From positions 62,001 through 126,000 of the forward strand of contig NZ_PRDS01000002.1 in the NCBI RefSeq assembly GCF_002927635.1: DNA of 64,000 bases, in the 5' to 3' direction. The translations under genes and the position numbers were made by a program. Position 1 is the stretch's first letter, and each line of letters starts with the position of its first letter. Positions 28,648 through 36,424 of the stretch are shown one piece after another. Under the pieces are notes generated by a model that did not search any database, was not told the DNA's origin, and worked only from the letters and a program-made list of their open reading frames with translations. Source of the stretch: Albidovulum inexpectatum (lineage in GTDB: Bacteria > Pseudomonadota > Alphaproteobacteria > Rhodobacterales > Rhodobacteraceae).

Positions 28648-29733
28648 ATGTTCCAGTGGCGCGACGACAGGCAGATCAGCGCATTCGACCGGTCGATTGT
28701 CTTTCTTGTTCAGGCTCTGACGGGGCTGGCCTTTCTGGGCCTTTCCATGCGTTATTTCGCTGGCCTGTTTCCTTGGCGCGCGGTCGACTCATGGGCCCCG
28801 CGGGACTGGGCCTTGGCACAATCGGGCATCCTGGCGTTTGGCGCGGCGCTTCTGTTCCTCTTGCCCGCCTTGTTTGATCGGCTGCTCTACCTCTGTCGTG
28901 GCGGTCGCTTGCGTCTCTTGATCGCGATCGGTTTTGTCCTGCTCTTGCCCTTCCTGGCCGAGTTCGCGCTATGGCTTGGCATGGGCCCTGAATCTCCGAT
29001 TGGCGGGCAGATGCGTCCCGAAACGCTGCTGTGGGCATTCGCCGCCTATGCGCCGGCATATGTTTATGCCTTTGTCGTTCCCGGGCGTGCGTTCGACCGC
29101 GTGCGCCCAATCGTTCCCGAACATGTCTTCATTGTCCCGGGCAAGCCCGCACGGCTGCGGCGCGACTACGGCGCAATGGATCTTGCGCGGGCTGGCATGC
29201 TTGGGCTGATCATCCTGTTCTGGGCCGTGGGAATCGCGGGGTTGTATTTCCTGAACTGGCTGCCCGAGCCCGAACTTGTATCCACCACGGAACGATACTG
29301 GTTCGTCAGCGCATCTGTGGCGTTGCTTGCGTCGCTGTTTGCCTTCAGCGGTCCGCTGGCGGGCTCTGACGAAAGCACCTTTCGAACGATTGCACGACGG
29401 GGTCTTCTGGTTCTGACAGCCGCGATCATGACCTATTCGCTGGCCGCGCCGACACTGACGCGCGGTCTGCCGTGGCTGCATTCCCAATTGCCCGCGGCGG
29501 GCGCCGAAGCGTCGCGCATCGAGGTGACGGTGATGGGCCGCAAGGGCACGGGCCGCGGGCGGGCCTGCGATCGCGCGGCAATCGTCACCGTCGCGGGAGC
29601 TGGCGAGCGCCCGGTCGTCCTGTGTTCCTTGCCGGGCAATATCTGGCAGGGCTTGCAGCCCGGCGACAAGCTTCTGCTGTCGGGGGTGCGCACGCCGTGG
29701 GGCATGCGCTTCGACTCCATTCAGGACCTCTAG
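28648..29733 (+). CDS. Uncharacterised polytopic membrane protein with soluble C-terminal domain
   Basis: 361 residues from the ATG at 28648 after GCGGGG. No family recognised. About seven hydrophobic helices are visible (for example FLVQALTGLAFLGLSMRYF, LIAIGFVLLLPFLAEFALWL, LGLIILFWAVGIAGLYF). A basic/aromatic C-terminal domain of roughly 75 residues follows the last helix, containing IEVTVMGRKGTGRGRACD and GLQPGDKLLLSGVRTPWG, with a beta-rich, OB-like look. Two cysteines in that domain could form a disulfide if it is periplasmic. Convergent with bdhA, 3 bp apart. Confidence 0.75.
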   Translation: MFQWRDDRQISAFDRSIVFLVQALTGLAFLGLSMRYFAGLFPWRAVDSWAPRDWALAQSGILAFGAALLFLLPALFDRLLYLCRGGRLRLLIAIGFVLLLPFLAEFALWLGMGPESPIGGQMRPETLLWAFAAYAPAYVYAFVVPGRAFDRVRPIVPEHVFIVPGKPARLRRDYGAMDLARAGMLGLIILFWAVGIAGLYFLNWLPEPELVSTTERYWFVSASVALLASLFAFSGPLAGSDESTFRTIARRGLLVLTAAIMTYSLAAPTLTRGLPWLHSQLPAAGAEASRIEVTVMGRKGTGRGRACDRAAIVTVAGAGERPVVLCSLPGNIWQGLQPGDKLLLSGVRTPWGMRFDSIQDL

Positions 29734-29736
29734 CGT

Positions 29737-30510
29737 TCAGAGCGCCGTCCAGCCGCCATCAACCGAAATCGTCGTGCCCGTGATCTGGTTTGCCGCGGGC
29801 GAGCACAGGAAGACCGTCGTCCCGCCGATTTCTTCCACGGTTGCAAACTGGCGCGAGGGCTGACGCAGCAACATGACCTCGCGGATGACGGTTTCGCGGT
29901 CCATGTTGTGCACCTTCATCTGGTTGGGAATCTGGGATTCGACCAGGGGCGTCAGCACATAGCCGGGGCAGATCGCGTTGCAGGTGATCCCCTGCCCGGC
30001 CGTCTCCAGCGCAACGGTCTTGGTCAGTCCGACGATCCCGTGCTTGGCCGAAACATAGGCCGACTTGAAGGGCGAAGCCGTCAGGCCATGTGCCGAGGAT
30101 ATGTTGACGATCCGTCCCCAACCCTTCTCGCGCATGCCCGGCAGGGCCGCCGCGATCGTGTGGAAGGCCGAGGTCAGGTTGATCGCGATGATCCGATCCC
30201 ATTTTTCGGTCGGAAATTCCTCGATCGGGGCGACATGCTGGATACCGGCATTGTTGACCAGGATATCGCAGCCTCCCGCCTGTTCGATCAGGGCGCGACA
30301 TTCTTCGCCATTGGCCATGTCCGCCTTGATATAGCGCGCGTTGACACCGAATTCGCGCCCGATATCGGATGCCAGCGCGTGATCTTCTTCCCTGTCGGTG
30401 AACGAATTCAACACAACGTCCGCGCCCGCGCGGGCCAGTTCCCGGGCGATTCCCAGCCCGATGCCCGAGTTCGACCCGGTTACGATGGCGCGCTTGCCCT
30501 TCAGATTCAT
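29737..30510 (-). CDS. bdhA: 3-Hydroxybutyrate dehydrogenase
   Basis: Short-chain dehydrogenase of 257 residues that interconverts D-3-hydroxybutyrate and acetoacetate with NAD, used in polyhydroxybutyrate turnover. Motifs: cofactor loop TGSNSGIGLG (11-20), LVNNAGIQHVAPIEEFP, catalytic Ser in NISSAHGLTASPFKSAY, Tyr/Lys in YVSAKHG, and the family-typical NQMKVHNMDRETVIREVML lid. Acetoacetate is also a product of the BKACE enzyme encoded at 51633, so the two could be linked metabolically. Confidence 0.95.
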   Translation of the reverse strand: MNLKGKRAIVTGSNSGIGLGIARELARAGADVVLNSFTDREEDHALASDIGREFGVNARYIKADMANGEECRALIEQAGGCDILVNNAGIQHVAPIEEFPTEKWDRIIAINLTSAFHTIAAALPGMREKGWGRIVNISSAHGLTASPFKSAYVSAKHGIVGLTKTVALETAGQGITCNAICPGYVLTPLVESQIPNQMKVHNMDRETVIREVMLLRQPSRQFATVEEIGGTTVFLCSPAANQITGTTISVDGGWTAL

Positions 30511-30691
30511 GCCAGTCTTCCCGTCTTCATGAATTGCTCCGCGGCAAGACTACATGCCGCACGCGCGAAATACACAGGAAAATCGGGGCCGGGTTTCCAG
30601 TCACGCACTTCGCCCCATGCGATTCGCGTGGCGATTCCGTCACCTCCCAGGCCACGTCTGCAAGCAGCTTGAAAGATGCCGCATTGCCAAT

Positions 30692-30717
30692 AAAAAAACG
30701 CCCGCGCAAGGCGGGCG
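30692..30717 (-). terminator. Intrinsic terminator with seven Ts (minus strand)
   Basis: CGCCCGC (on the minus strand 30717-30711), five-base loop, GCGGGCG (30705-30699) and then seven T residues (30698-30692). It ends the candidate small RNA. Confidence 0.85.
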
Positions 30718-30767
30718 TCAAGTTATTGAGGCAGGTTTCATACAGGCAAGAAACCTATCGAGCAGTA
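30692..30767 (-). ncRNA. Candidate small RNA with intrinsic terminator
   Basis: In the 370-bp gap between bdhA and the binding-protein gene, the minus strand shows a promoter-like pair (30773-30802), then a short transcript of about 75 nt. The transcript has a 7-bp stem AGGTTTC/GAAACCT (30756-30750 with 30739-30733) and ends in a textbook terminator at 30717-30692. No open frame explains it and no minus-strand gene lies upstream whose mRNA would need this terminator. The rest of the gap (30511-30691 and 30803-30880) shows nothing I can name. Confidence 0.55.
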
Positions 30768-30772
30768 AGCTC

Positions 30773-30802
30773 TTTATACTGCAAAGACTTGCCGATGGCC
30801 AA
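30773..30802 (-). promoter_or_regulatory. Candidate promoter of the small RNA
   Basis: Minus strand: -35-like TTGGCC (30802-30797), 18-base spacer, -10-like TATAAA (30778-30773). Transcription would start near 30767. A GAGC-AGTAA-GCTC dyad (30760-30772) overlaps the expected start point and might bind a regulator. Confidence 0.45.
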
Positions 30803-30880
30803 GCTAAAAGTTTGAAATGGCGGCAAAGCCCGTCTAGCGTCGGGTCGAACCGTGAATGACATCCAAACAGGGGCAGCCGA

Positions 30881-32695
30881 ATGACATCCGGGATCAGGAA
30901 GACCCTTCTGAAATGCGCCATGGCGCTTGCGCTTTGCGGGGCGATGACGGGCGTGCAGGCCGAACCGCAGCATGGCATAGCCATGTACGGAAAGCCCGCC
31001 CTGCCCCCCGATTTTGTGTCCCTGCCCTATGCGAACCCGGATGCGCCCAAGGGTGGACGGATCATCTTTGGCGAACCCGGCGGCTTCGATTCGCTCAATC
31101 CCTATATTCTCAAAGGCAACGCGCCCTGGGGGCTGGGCCTGCACACGGTCGAGACGCTGATGGCCCGTTCGATCGACGAACCCTTCACGCTGTACGGCCT
31201 GCTGGCCGAGACGGTTGAAACCGATGATTCGCGCTCCTGGGTCGAATTCACCCTGCGGCCCGAGGCTCGGTTTTCGGATGGCAGCCCTGTCACGATCGAA
31301 GACGTGATGTGGAGCTATGAAACGCTGGGAACAAAGGGACATCCGCGTTATCGCACGGCCTGGCTGAAGGTCGCCAGGATGGAACAGACCGGTCCGCGCT
31401 CGGTTCGCTTTACCTTCACCGAACCCGACCGTGAGCTTGCGCTGCTGATGGGGATGCGCCCCATCCTGAAAAAGGCCCAGTGGGAGGGCAAGGTTTTCGA
31501 GGATGCAGCCCTGGAAGTTCCGATCGGATCGGGCCCCTATGTCGTGGACAGTTTCGAGCCCGGCCGATACATCACCTTCCGCCGCAATCCCGACTATTGG
31601 GGCCAGGATCTGCCGATCAACCGTGGCCGCAACAATTTCGACGAAATCCGCTATGACTATTTCGGCGATGGCGATGTCGTCTTCCAGGCCTTCACGGCGG
31701 GCGAGACGACAACCTATCGCGAAACGAACGCCCAGAAATGGGCCACCCAGTACGACTTCGCCGCCATCCGCACCGGCGAGGTCGTCAAATCCGAGATCCC
31801 GCATCACCGTCCTTCGGGCATCGCCGGACTGGTGATGAACACGCGCAACCCCATCTTTGCCGACTGGCGCGTGCGCGAGGCAATGATCCTTGCCTTCAAT
31901 TTCGAGTTCATCAACACAACGCTGAACGGCGGAACCGAACCCCGCATCACGTCCTATTTCTCGAACTCGGTTCTGGGCATGGATCATGGCCCGGCACAGG
32001 GCAAGGTGCTGGAGCTACTGGCCCCCTTTGCCGACCAGCTGCCGCCCGGCACGATCGAAGGCTACAACCTGCCGGTCGGAAAACCGGACCGCGCCATAGA
32101 TCGGGGCAACCTGCGCAAAGCTGCCCGCTTGTTGCAAGAGGCAGGTTGGCAGGTTCAGGGCGGTCGTCTGGTGAATGACAAGGGCGAACCGTTCACCTTT
32201 GAAATCCTGCTGACCTCGGGTGCGACCGAAACCCATTCGATCGTGGACATCTACCTGAAGTCGCTGGAATCGCTTGGCATCTTCCCGCAGGTCACGATCG
32301 TCGACAGTGCCCAGTACAAGGAGCGCACGAACGAATACCAGTTCGACATGACATGGTACACCCGTGCGCTGTCCCTTAGCCCCGGCAACGAACAGTTCCT
32401 GTACTGGGGATCGAAGGGTGTCACGGAACCCGGCAGCCGCAACTGGATGGGCATGAATTCGCCCGCGGCCGAAGCGATGATCCGGACGATGCTGGAAAGC
32501 CGCAGCCAGGAGGATTTCATCGCCGCCACGAAGGCTCTGGATCGGATCCTGACGGCTGGACGCTATGTCATACCGGTCTGGTTCTCGAATGTCTCGCGCA
32601 TCGCGCATTCGTCGCGGCTTCACTATCCTGATCGCATTCCGCTATACGGCGACTGGCCGGGTTTCCAGCCCGAGGTCTGGTGGTATGAGGAATGA
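30881..32695 (+). CDS. Extracellular solute-binding protein of a peptide-type ABC transporter (YejA-like)
   Basis: 604 residues. A Sec signal peptide covers about residues 1-27 (hydrophobic core CAMALALCGAMTGVQA), so it is periplasmic. The family-5 binding-protein fold is evident, with GGRIIFGEPGGFDSLNPYIL near the start of the mature protein and NRGRNNFDEIRYDYFGDGD and the TWYTRALSLSPGNEQ segment later. The long YejA-type proteins bind oligopeptides such as microcin C. No permease or ATPase gene is next to it, so its transporter must lie elsewhere. A tiny lipoprotein gene follows 1 bp after its stop. Confidence 0.9.
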   Translation: MTSGIRKTLLKCAMALALCGAMTGVQAEPQHGIAMYGKPALPPDFVSLPYANPDAPKGGRIIFGEPGGFDSLNPYILKGNAPWGLGLHTVETLMARSIDEPFTLYGLLAETVETDDSRSWVEFTLRPEARFSDGSPVTIEDVMWSYETLGTKGHPRYRTAWLKVARMEQTGPRSVRFTFTEPDRELALLMGMRPILKKAQWEGKVFEDAALEVPIGSGPYVVDSFEPGRYITFRRNPDYWGQDLPINRGRNNFDEIRYDYFGDGDVVFQAFTAGETTTYRETNAQKWATQYDFAAIRTGEVVKSEIPHHRPSGIAGLVMNTRNPIFADWRVREAMILAFNFEFINTTLNGGTEPRITSYFSNSVLGMDHGPAQGKVLELLAPFADQLPPGTIEGYNLPVGKPDRAIDRGNLRKAARLLQEAGWQVQGGRLVNDKGEPFTFEILLTSGATETHSIVDIYLKSLESLGIFPQVTIVDSAQYKERTNEYQFDMTWYTRALSLSPGNEQFLYWGSKGVTEPGSRNWMGMNSPAAEAMIRTMLESRSQEDFIAATKALDRILTAGRYVIPVWFSNVSRIAHSSRLHYPDRIPLYGDWPGFQPEVWWYEE

Positions 32696-32696
32696 C

Positions 32697-32813
32697 ATGA
32701 TGCGGATCATTGTCTTGATCGCGGCCCTGCTTGGCCTGTCGGCCTGCAACACCGTTGCGGGTATCGGCGACGACGTGTCAGGGGCCGCACGTCGGGTCCA
32801 AAGCTGGATCTAG
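32697..32813 (+). CDS. Entericidin-like small lipoprotein
   Basis: Only 38 residues, starting at the ATG at 32697 (or the adjacent ATG at 32700), six bases after GAGG within the end of the previous gene. Signal and lipobox are clear (IIVLIAALLGLSAC, Cys17), followed by NTVAGIGDDVSGAARRV, the pattern of entericidin A/B family lipoproteins. These are small outer-membrane lipoproteins of an antidote/toxin type in enterics; here no paired second entericidin is seen. Confidence 0.8.
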   Translation: MMRIIVLIAALLGLSACNTVAGIGDDVSGAARRVQSWI

Positions 32814-32894
32814 GCGTCCGCCCCCGATTTTGCCTTTCGTCCCGGCACGATCGGGGGCAAACTGAAAGCCGCACAGGAACAAGTGAGGCACGCC

Positions 32895-33212
32895 ATGAAA
32901 TGGCAGCATGTTCAGGAAAACTGGCCCGCCTTCTTCGAGGCGATCATCGACCGTTGGCCGGCCGCGGATGAGGCCGATCTGGAAGAGATCGACGGCGACC
33001 AGCGTGCTTTCATCCGCTATATCGCCAAGCTGACCGAACAGGACCCCGCCGATGCGCGCGACGAGATTCGCGAATGGCTGACGGGTGAGTTGCCCTCGGA
33101 CGTTGTCATGGATCCGATCCACGACAATCACTCGATCCACCTGTCCGGCAAGTTCCTGCCCGAGGGCGAGGACGAGCTGGACGACGACTCCCGCTATGGC
33201 GACGGCGATTGA
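32895..33212 (+). CDS. Small acidic protein, CsbD-like layout
   Basis: 105 residues from the ATG at 32895 with a GAGG site. The sequence begins MKWQHVQENWPAFFEAIIDR, reminiscent of the MNWxxIxGxW start of CsbD stress proteins, and continues with DLEEIDGDQRAFIRYIAK. The C-terminal 30 residues are strongly acidic (EGEDELDDDSRYGDGD). The CsbD link is weak and the function is unknown. It is convergent with hflX, 9 bp apart. Confidence 0.75.
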   Translation: MKWQHVQENWPAFFEAIIDRWPAADEADLEEIDGDQRAFIRYIAKLTEQDPADARDEIREWLTGELPSDVVMDPIHDNHSIHLSGKFLPEGEDELDDDSRYGDGD

Positions 33213-33221
33213 ACAGCGGCC

Positions 33222-34490
33222 CTACAGCCTTTCGAATTCGGCCTTTTGCCGCGGCGTCCATCGGATGGTGATGCGATAGCCCGACCGTGTCTGATCTTCG
33301 CCGAGGATCGAGACATGTTCATGCAACCATGCACGGCGGCGCCCATCCGCAAAGGGCAGTTCCAGCACCGTCTCCTCGCGCCCTCGCTCCAGCTCGTCGG
33401 CGATGGCGGACAGCAAGGGATCCATGCCCGCCCCCGTGAGTGCCGAGACGGCAAAGACGCCGGGTTTGCGGCCGTCCTGTCCGGCAAGCGCCTCGCGCAA
33501 GGGCGGGGCCAGAAGGTCGATCTTGTTCCAGACCTCGATCACCGGCACGTCGGCCCCGACCCCCAGCGAATCCAGGATGTCGCGCACGTCCTGTGCCTGC
33601 TCTTCGGTTTCGGGGTGGGCGATGTCGCGCACATGCAGGATCAGATCGGCCTCCAGCACCTCCTCCAGAGTGGCCCGGAAAGCGGCGACAAGCTGCGGTG
33701 GAAGGTCGGAAATGAAACCCACGGTATCGGACAGGATGACCCGATGCCCGGTCGGCAGTTCAACCCCCCGCATCGTCGGGTCCAGCGTTGCAAACAGCAT
33801 GTCGCGGGCCAGAACCTCGGCCCCGGTCAGGCGATTGAACAGCGTGGACTTGCCGGCATTCGTATAGCCGACCAAAGCGACCACCGGGAACGGCACCTTG
33901 CGGCGCGCCGCGCGATGCAACTCGCGCGTCTTGACGACCTTTTCCAGCTGCCGACGGATCTTGACGACTTCCTCGTCGATGGCGCGGCGGTCGGCTTCCT
34001 TCTGCGTCTCGCCCGGTCCGCCCACGAAACCCAGGCCGCCTCGCTGACGCTCGAGATGAGTCCATGCACGCACCAGCCGGGTGCGCTGATAGCTTAGCGC
34101 GGCCAGTTCCACCTGCAGCACACCCTCTCGGGTGCGCGCGCGATCCGCGAAGATTTCGAGGATCAAACCGGTGCGATCCAGGATCTTCAGCCCCCATTCC
34201 CGCTCGAGATTGCGCTGCTGGATCGGGCTCAACGGGCCATCCACCAGGACGAGCTCGATCCCGTCGCGCTGGAAGATCGTCTTCAGCTCGGCGATCCGGC
34301 CCGAGCCGAACAGCGTACCTGGCTGCACCTTGGAAATCCGCACGACTTCGGAACCGACGACCGTCAGATGCGGCAAGGCTGCGGCCAGCGCGACGGCCTC
34401 TTCCAGCGCGAGTTCGGGCGCGCGCCGGGGCCTGTGGCTGTTGCGGATATCGGGATGCAGAACATAGGCGCGCGTCCTGGCCTCGCGCGT
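33222..34490 (-). CDS. hflX: GTPase HflX, non-canonical start
   Basis: Ribosome-associated GTPase that splits stalled or stress-inactivated ribosomes. The HflX N-terminal domain (GTLFGSGRIAELK, ILDRTGLILEIFADRARTRE, GGLGFVGGPGETQ) and G domain (GYTNAGKSTLFN, DTVGFISDLP, NKIDLL) are intact. The family N terminus (RAYVLHPDIRNSHRPRRAPE) is encoded in frame upstream of the first canonical start, a TTG at 34376, with no ATG, GTG or TTG before it. The best-placed start is an ACG at 34490, seven bases after AAAGGA; an ATT at 34520 overlapping the hfq stop is another option. About 422 residues from the ACG. Confidence 0.88.
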   Translation of the reverse strand, partial: TREARTRAYVLHPDIRNSHRPRRAPELALEEAVALAAALPHLTVVGSEVVRISKVQPGTLFGSGRIAELKTIFQRDGIELVLVDGPLSPIQQRNLEREWGLKILDRTGLILEIFADRARTREGVLQVELAALSYQRTRLVRAWTHLERQRGGLGFVGGPGETQKEADRRAIDEEVVKIRRQLEKVVKTRELHRAARRKVPFPVVALVGYTNAGKSTLFNRLTGAEVLARDMLFATLDPTMRGVELPTGHRVILSDTVGFISDLPPQLVAAFRATLEEVLEADLILHVRDIAHPETEEQAQDVRDILDSLGVGADVPVIEVWNKIDLLAPPLREALAGQDGRKPGVFAVSALTGAGMDPLLSAIADELERGREETVLELPFADGRRRAWLHEHVSILGEDQTRSGYRITIRWTPRQKAEFERL

Positions 34491-34519
34491 CGCGTGTTCC
34501 TTTCTGTGATCGGTCGAAA

Positions 34520-34753
34520 TCAGTCTTCGCCCTCGTAAAGCGAGATCGGCTGTCCGGGCATCACGGTCGAAATCGCGTGCTTGTAGACAAGCTGCGACTG
34601 GCCGTCACGGCGCAGAAGCACGCAAAAGTTGTCGAACCAGGTGATGACACCCTGCAGCTTGACGCCGTTGATCAGGAAAATGGTCACGGGAACCTTGCCC
34701 TTGCGGACATGGTTCAGAAAGGCATCTTGCAAATTTTGTCGGTCGGCAGCCAT
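34520..34753 (-). CDS. hfq: RNA chaperone Hfq
   Basis: Hexameric Sm-like protein that binds small RNAs and mRNAs. 77 residues from the ATG at 34753, usual for alphaproteobacteria. Sm1 and Sm2 regions are clear ([20 protein letters not shown], the Sm1 end [12 protein letters not shown], then YKHAISTV). The long C-terminal tail of the enteric protein is absent. Same strand as trkH (153 bp upstream) and hflX (directly downstream). The two RNA candidates in this window would be natural clients. Confidence 0.97.
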   Translation of the reverse strand: MAADRQNLQDAFLNHVRKGKVPVTIFLINGVKLQGVITWFDNFCVLLRRDGQSQLVYKHAISTVMPGQPISLYEGED

Positions 34754-34906
34754 GTTTGTGTTCGCCTTTATCTTTGCATTGTTATGCGATTTCGTGCGCG
34801 CAACACGCACCGCCCCTCGGCGCTGCACCGGGAACTTGCGACGAGTATGCGAAGAAACCCGACAGTTTCCAGTGCAAAAATGATCACGAACGCGAATTTG
34901 CATCCT

Positions 34907-36421
34907 CTAGTTGCGCCAGAAATCCGGGTTCAGCAAGGCGACGATGGCCAGAGTCTCCAGCCGTCCCAGCACCATTGCGGCTGCCAGGATCGTGCGCGCG
35001 GGACCATCGAGCGCGGCCCAGGACAAAGGCTCGGCGGCCGTGACGCCGGCCAGTGGCCCTGTCGTGGACAGCGCGGCGACGGCAAATGTCGTGGACTGGA
35101 CAAAGTTCAGACCGGCAAGCGACAGCGCCAGCATCGTCACCGCGATCGACAGGGCAAACAGCATGAAGAAGATCCAGGCCATCCGCGCGCCTTGCCGCCG
35201 CAAGCGGCGTGCCAGAACGCCCCCGCCCCCGATCGAGTTGGGATGGATCAGCCGCTCGACCTCGCGTTCGCCGTGCAGAAAGATCGCATATACGCGCAAC
35301 AGCTTGACCCCGCCCGCGGTCGTGGCAACGCCGCCCCCGATCACCGCAAGACCAGCCAGCACAAGCCCCGGCGTCTCAAGCCCCGACCAGTTGCGCGCGG
35401 TCATCCAATGCGCCGATTCAAATCCGGTGGTGGTCAGAAAGGACAGAACGGTGAACAGCGTTCCCCACAACGCGCCGAACGCCGCGCGGATGTCGCCGAC
35501 ATCGTCCACAGAAAGCGCCCCGAACCAGTGCCGAAGAAACAGCAGCGCCGGCACGGCCGTACATAGCAGGATCGCCATGCGCATCTCGGGGTCTTCGCGC
35601 AGCGAGCCGGGGGCGACATGCCGGTGTCCCGTCGGGATCAGGCGGCGCGAAACGGCCAGGGCCATGAAGGCCAGGATCAGTGCCTCGCCCAGGACACCGG
35701 ATCGCGCCTCGTCAAGGCCACCCAGCGGCGTTATTCCGGATGTCGACAAGACAGACATCGCATGGCAGGCGGCAACCAGGGCCGTCTCGCCCGCCATTAC
35801 CAGACCGATCATCAATGCAAGAGTCAGCCCCAGATAGGCGGGCAGCAGGTCCGCCGCATGCGCGACCAGCTGCTCGCTTGCCGTCTTTTGCCGGGCCCAG
35901 TGATCGCTGCCCGCTTCGCTGAAGCGGGGCCGCACATCCCGCAACACTTCGAACCCGCCAAGATTCATGGGCGCCAGAATGGCGACAGCCGTGACAAGGA
36001 CGAAGAAGCCCCCCATCCAGCCGACCATGGCGCGCCACAAATGCAGGCTGGGTTCCAGCCGGTCAGGCGCATAAAGCGAGGCGCCCGTCGTCGTGAGGGA
36101 CGAAATCATCTCCCACCAGGCCGAGGTGAAATGCGTGTCGGGGATGGCTTCGGAAAACGGCACGGCCAGAATCAGGGGCAACCCGGCATAGGCGCCCAGC
36201 AGGGTCAGAAGCTGATCGCGCGCCGGTTGCCTGGGCCGGTTCCCGACCGAGGCAATCGCGATCATCGCGGTCAGGATCAGGAAGATCAGGGCCGAATACA
36301 GGAACGCCCGAGACACCGAATAGTCGCGCAGAAGAAAGGCATGGATGGCCGGCACCAGCATCGCCAATGCGCTGCCACCCATCAGGATGATCATGACCGG
36401 AATACGTGACAGCCGTATCAT
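34907..36421 (-). CDS. trkH: Trk-type potassium uptake protein TrkH
   Basis: 504 residues, integral membrane channel subunit for potassium uptake. Repeated selectivity-loop elements are seen (SSLTTTGAS, SVLSTSGITPLGG, SFLTTTGFES, AALSTTGPLAG), one per TM-P-TM repeat. It follows trkA by 3 bp in the same direction, so channel and gating ring are co-expressed. Confidence 0.94.
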   Translation of the reverse strand: MIRLSRIPVMIILMGGSALAMLVPAIHAFLLRDYSVSRAFLYSALIFLILTAMIAIASVGNRPRQPARDQLLTLLGAYAGLPLILAVPFSEAIPDTHFTSAWWEMISSLTTTGASLYAPDRLEPSLHLWRAMVGWMGGFFVLVTAVAILAPMNLGGFEVLRDVRPRFSEAGSDHWARQKTASEQLVAHAADLLPAYLGLTLALMIGLVMAGETALVAACHAMSVLSTSGITPLGGLDEARSGVLGEALILAFMALAVSRRLIPTGHRHVAPGSLREDPEMRMAILLCTAVPALLFLRHWFGALSVDDVGDIRAAFGALWGTLFTVLSFLTTTGFESAHWMTARNWSGLETPGLVLAGLAVIGGGVATTAGGVKLLRVYAIFLHGEREVERLIHPNSIGGGGVLARRLRRQGARMAWIFFMLFALSIAVTMLALSLAGLNFVQSTTFAVAALSTTGPLAGVTAAEPLSWAALDGPARTILAAAMVLGRLETLAIVALLNPDFWRN

Positions 36422-36424
36422 CGA

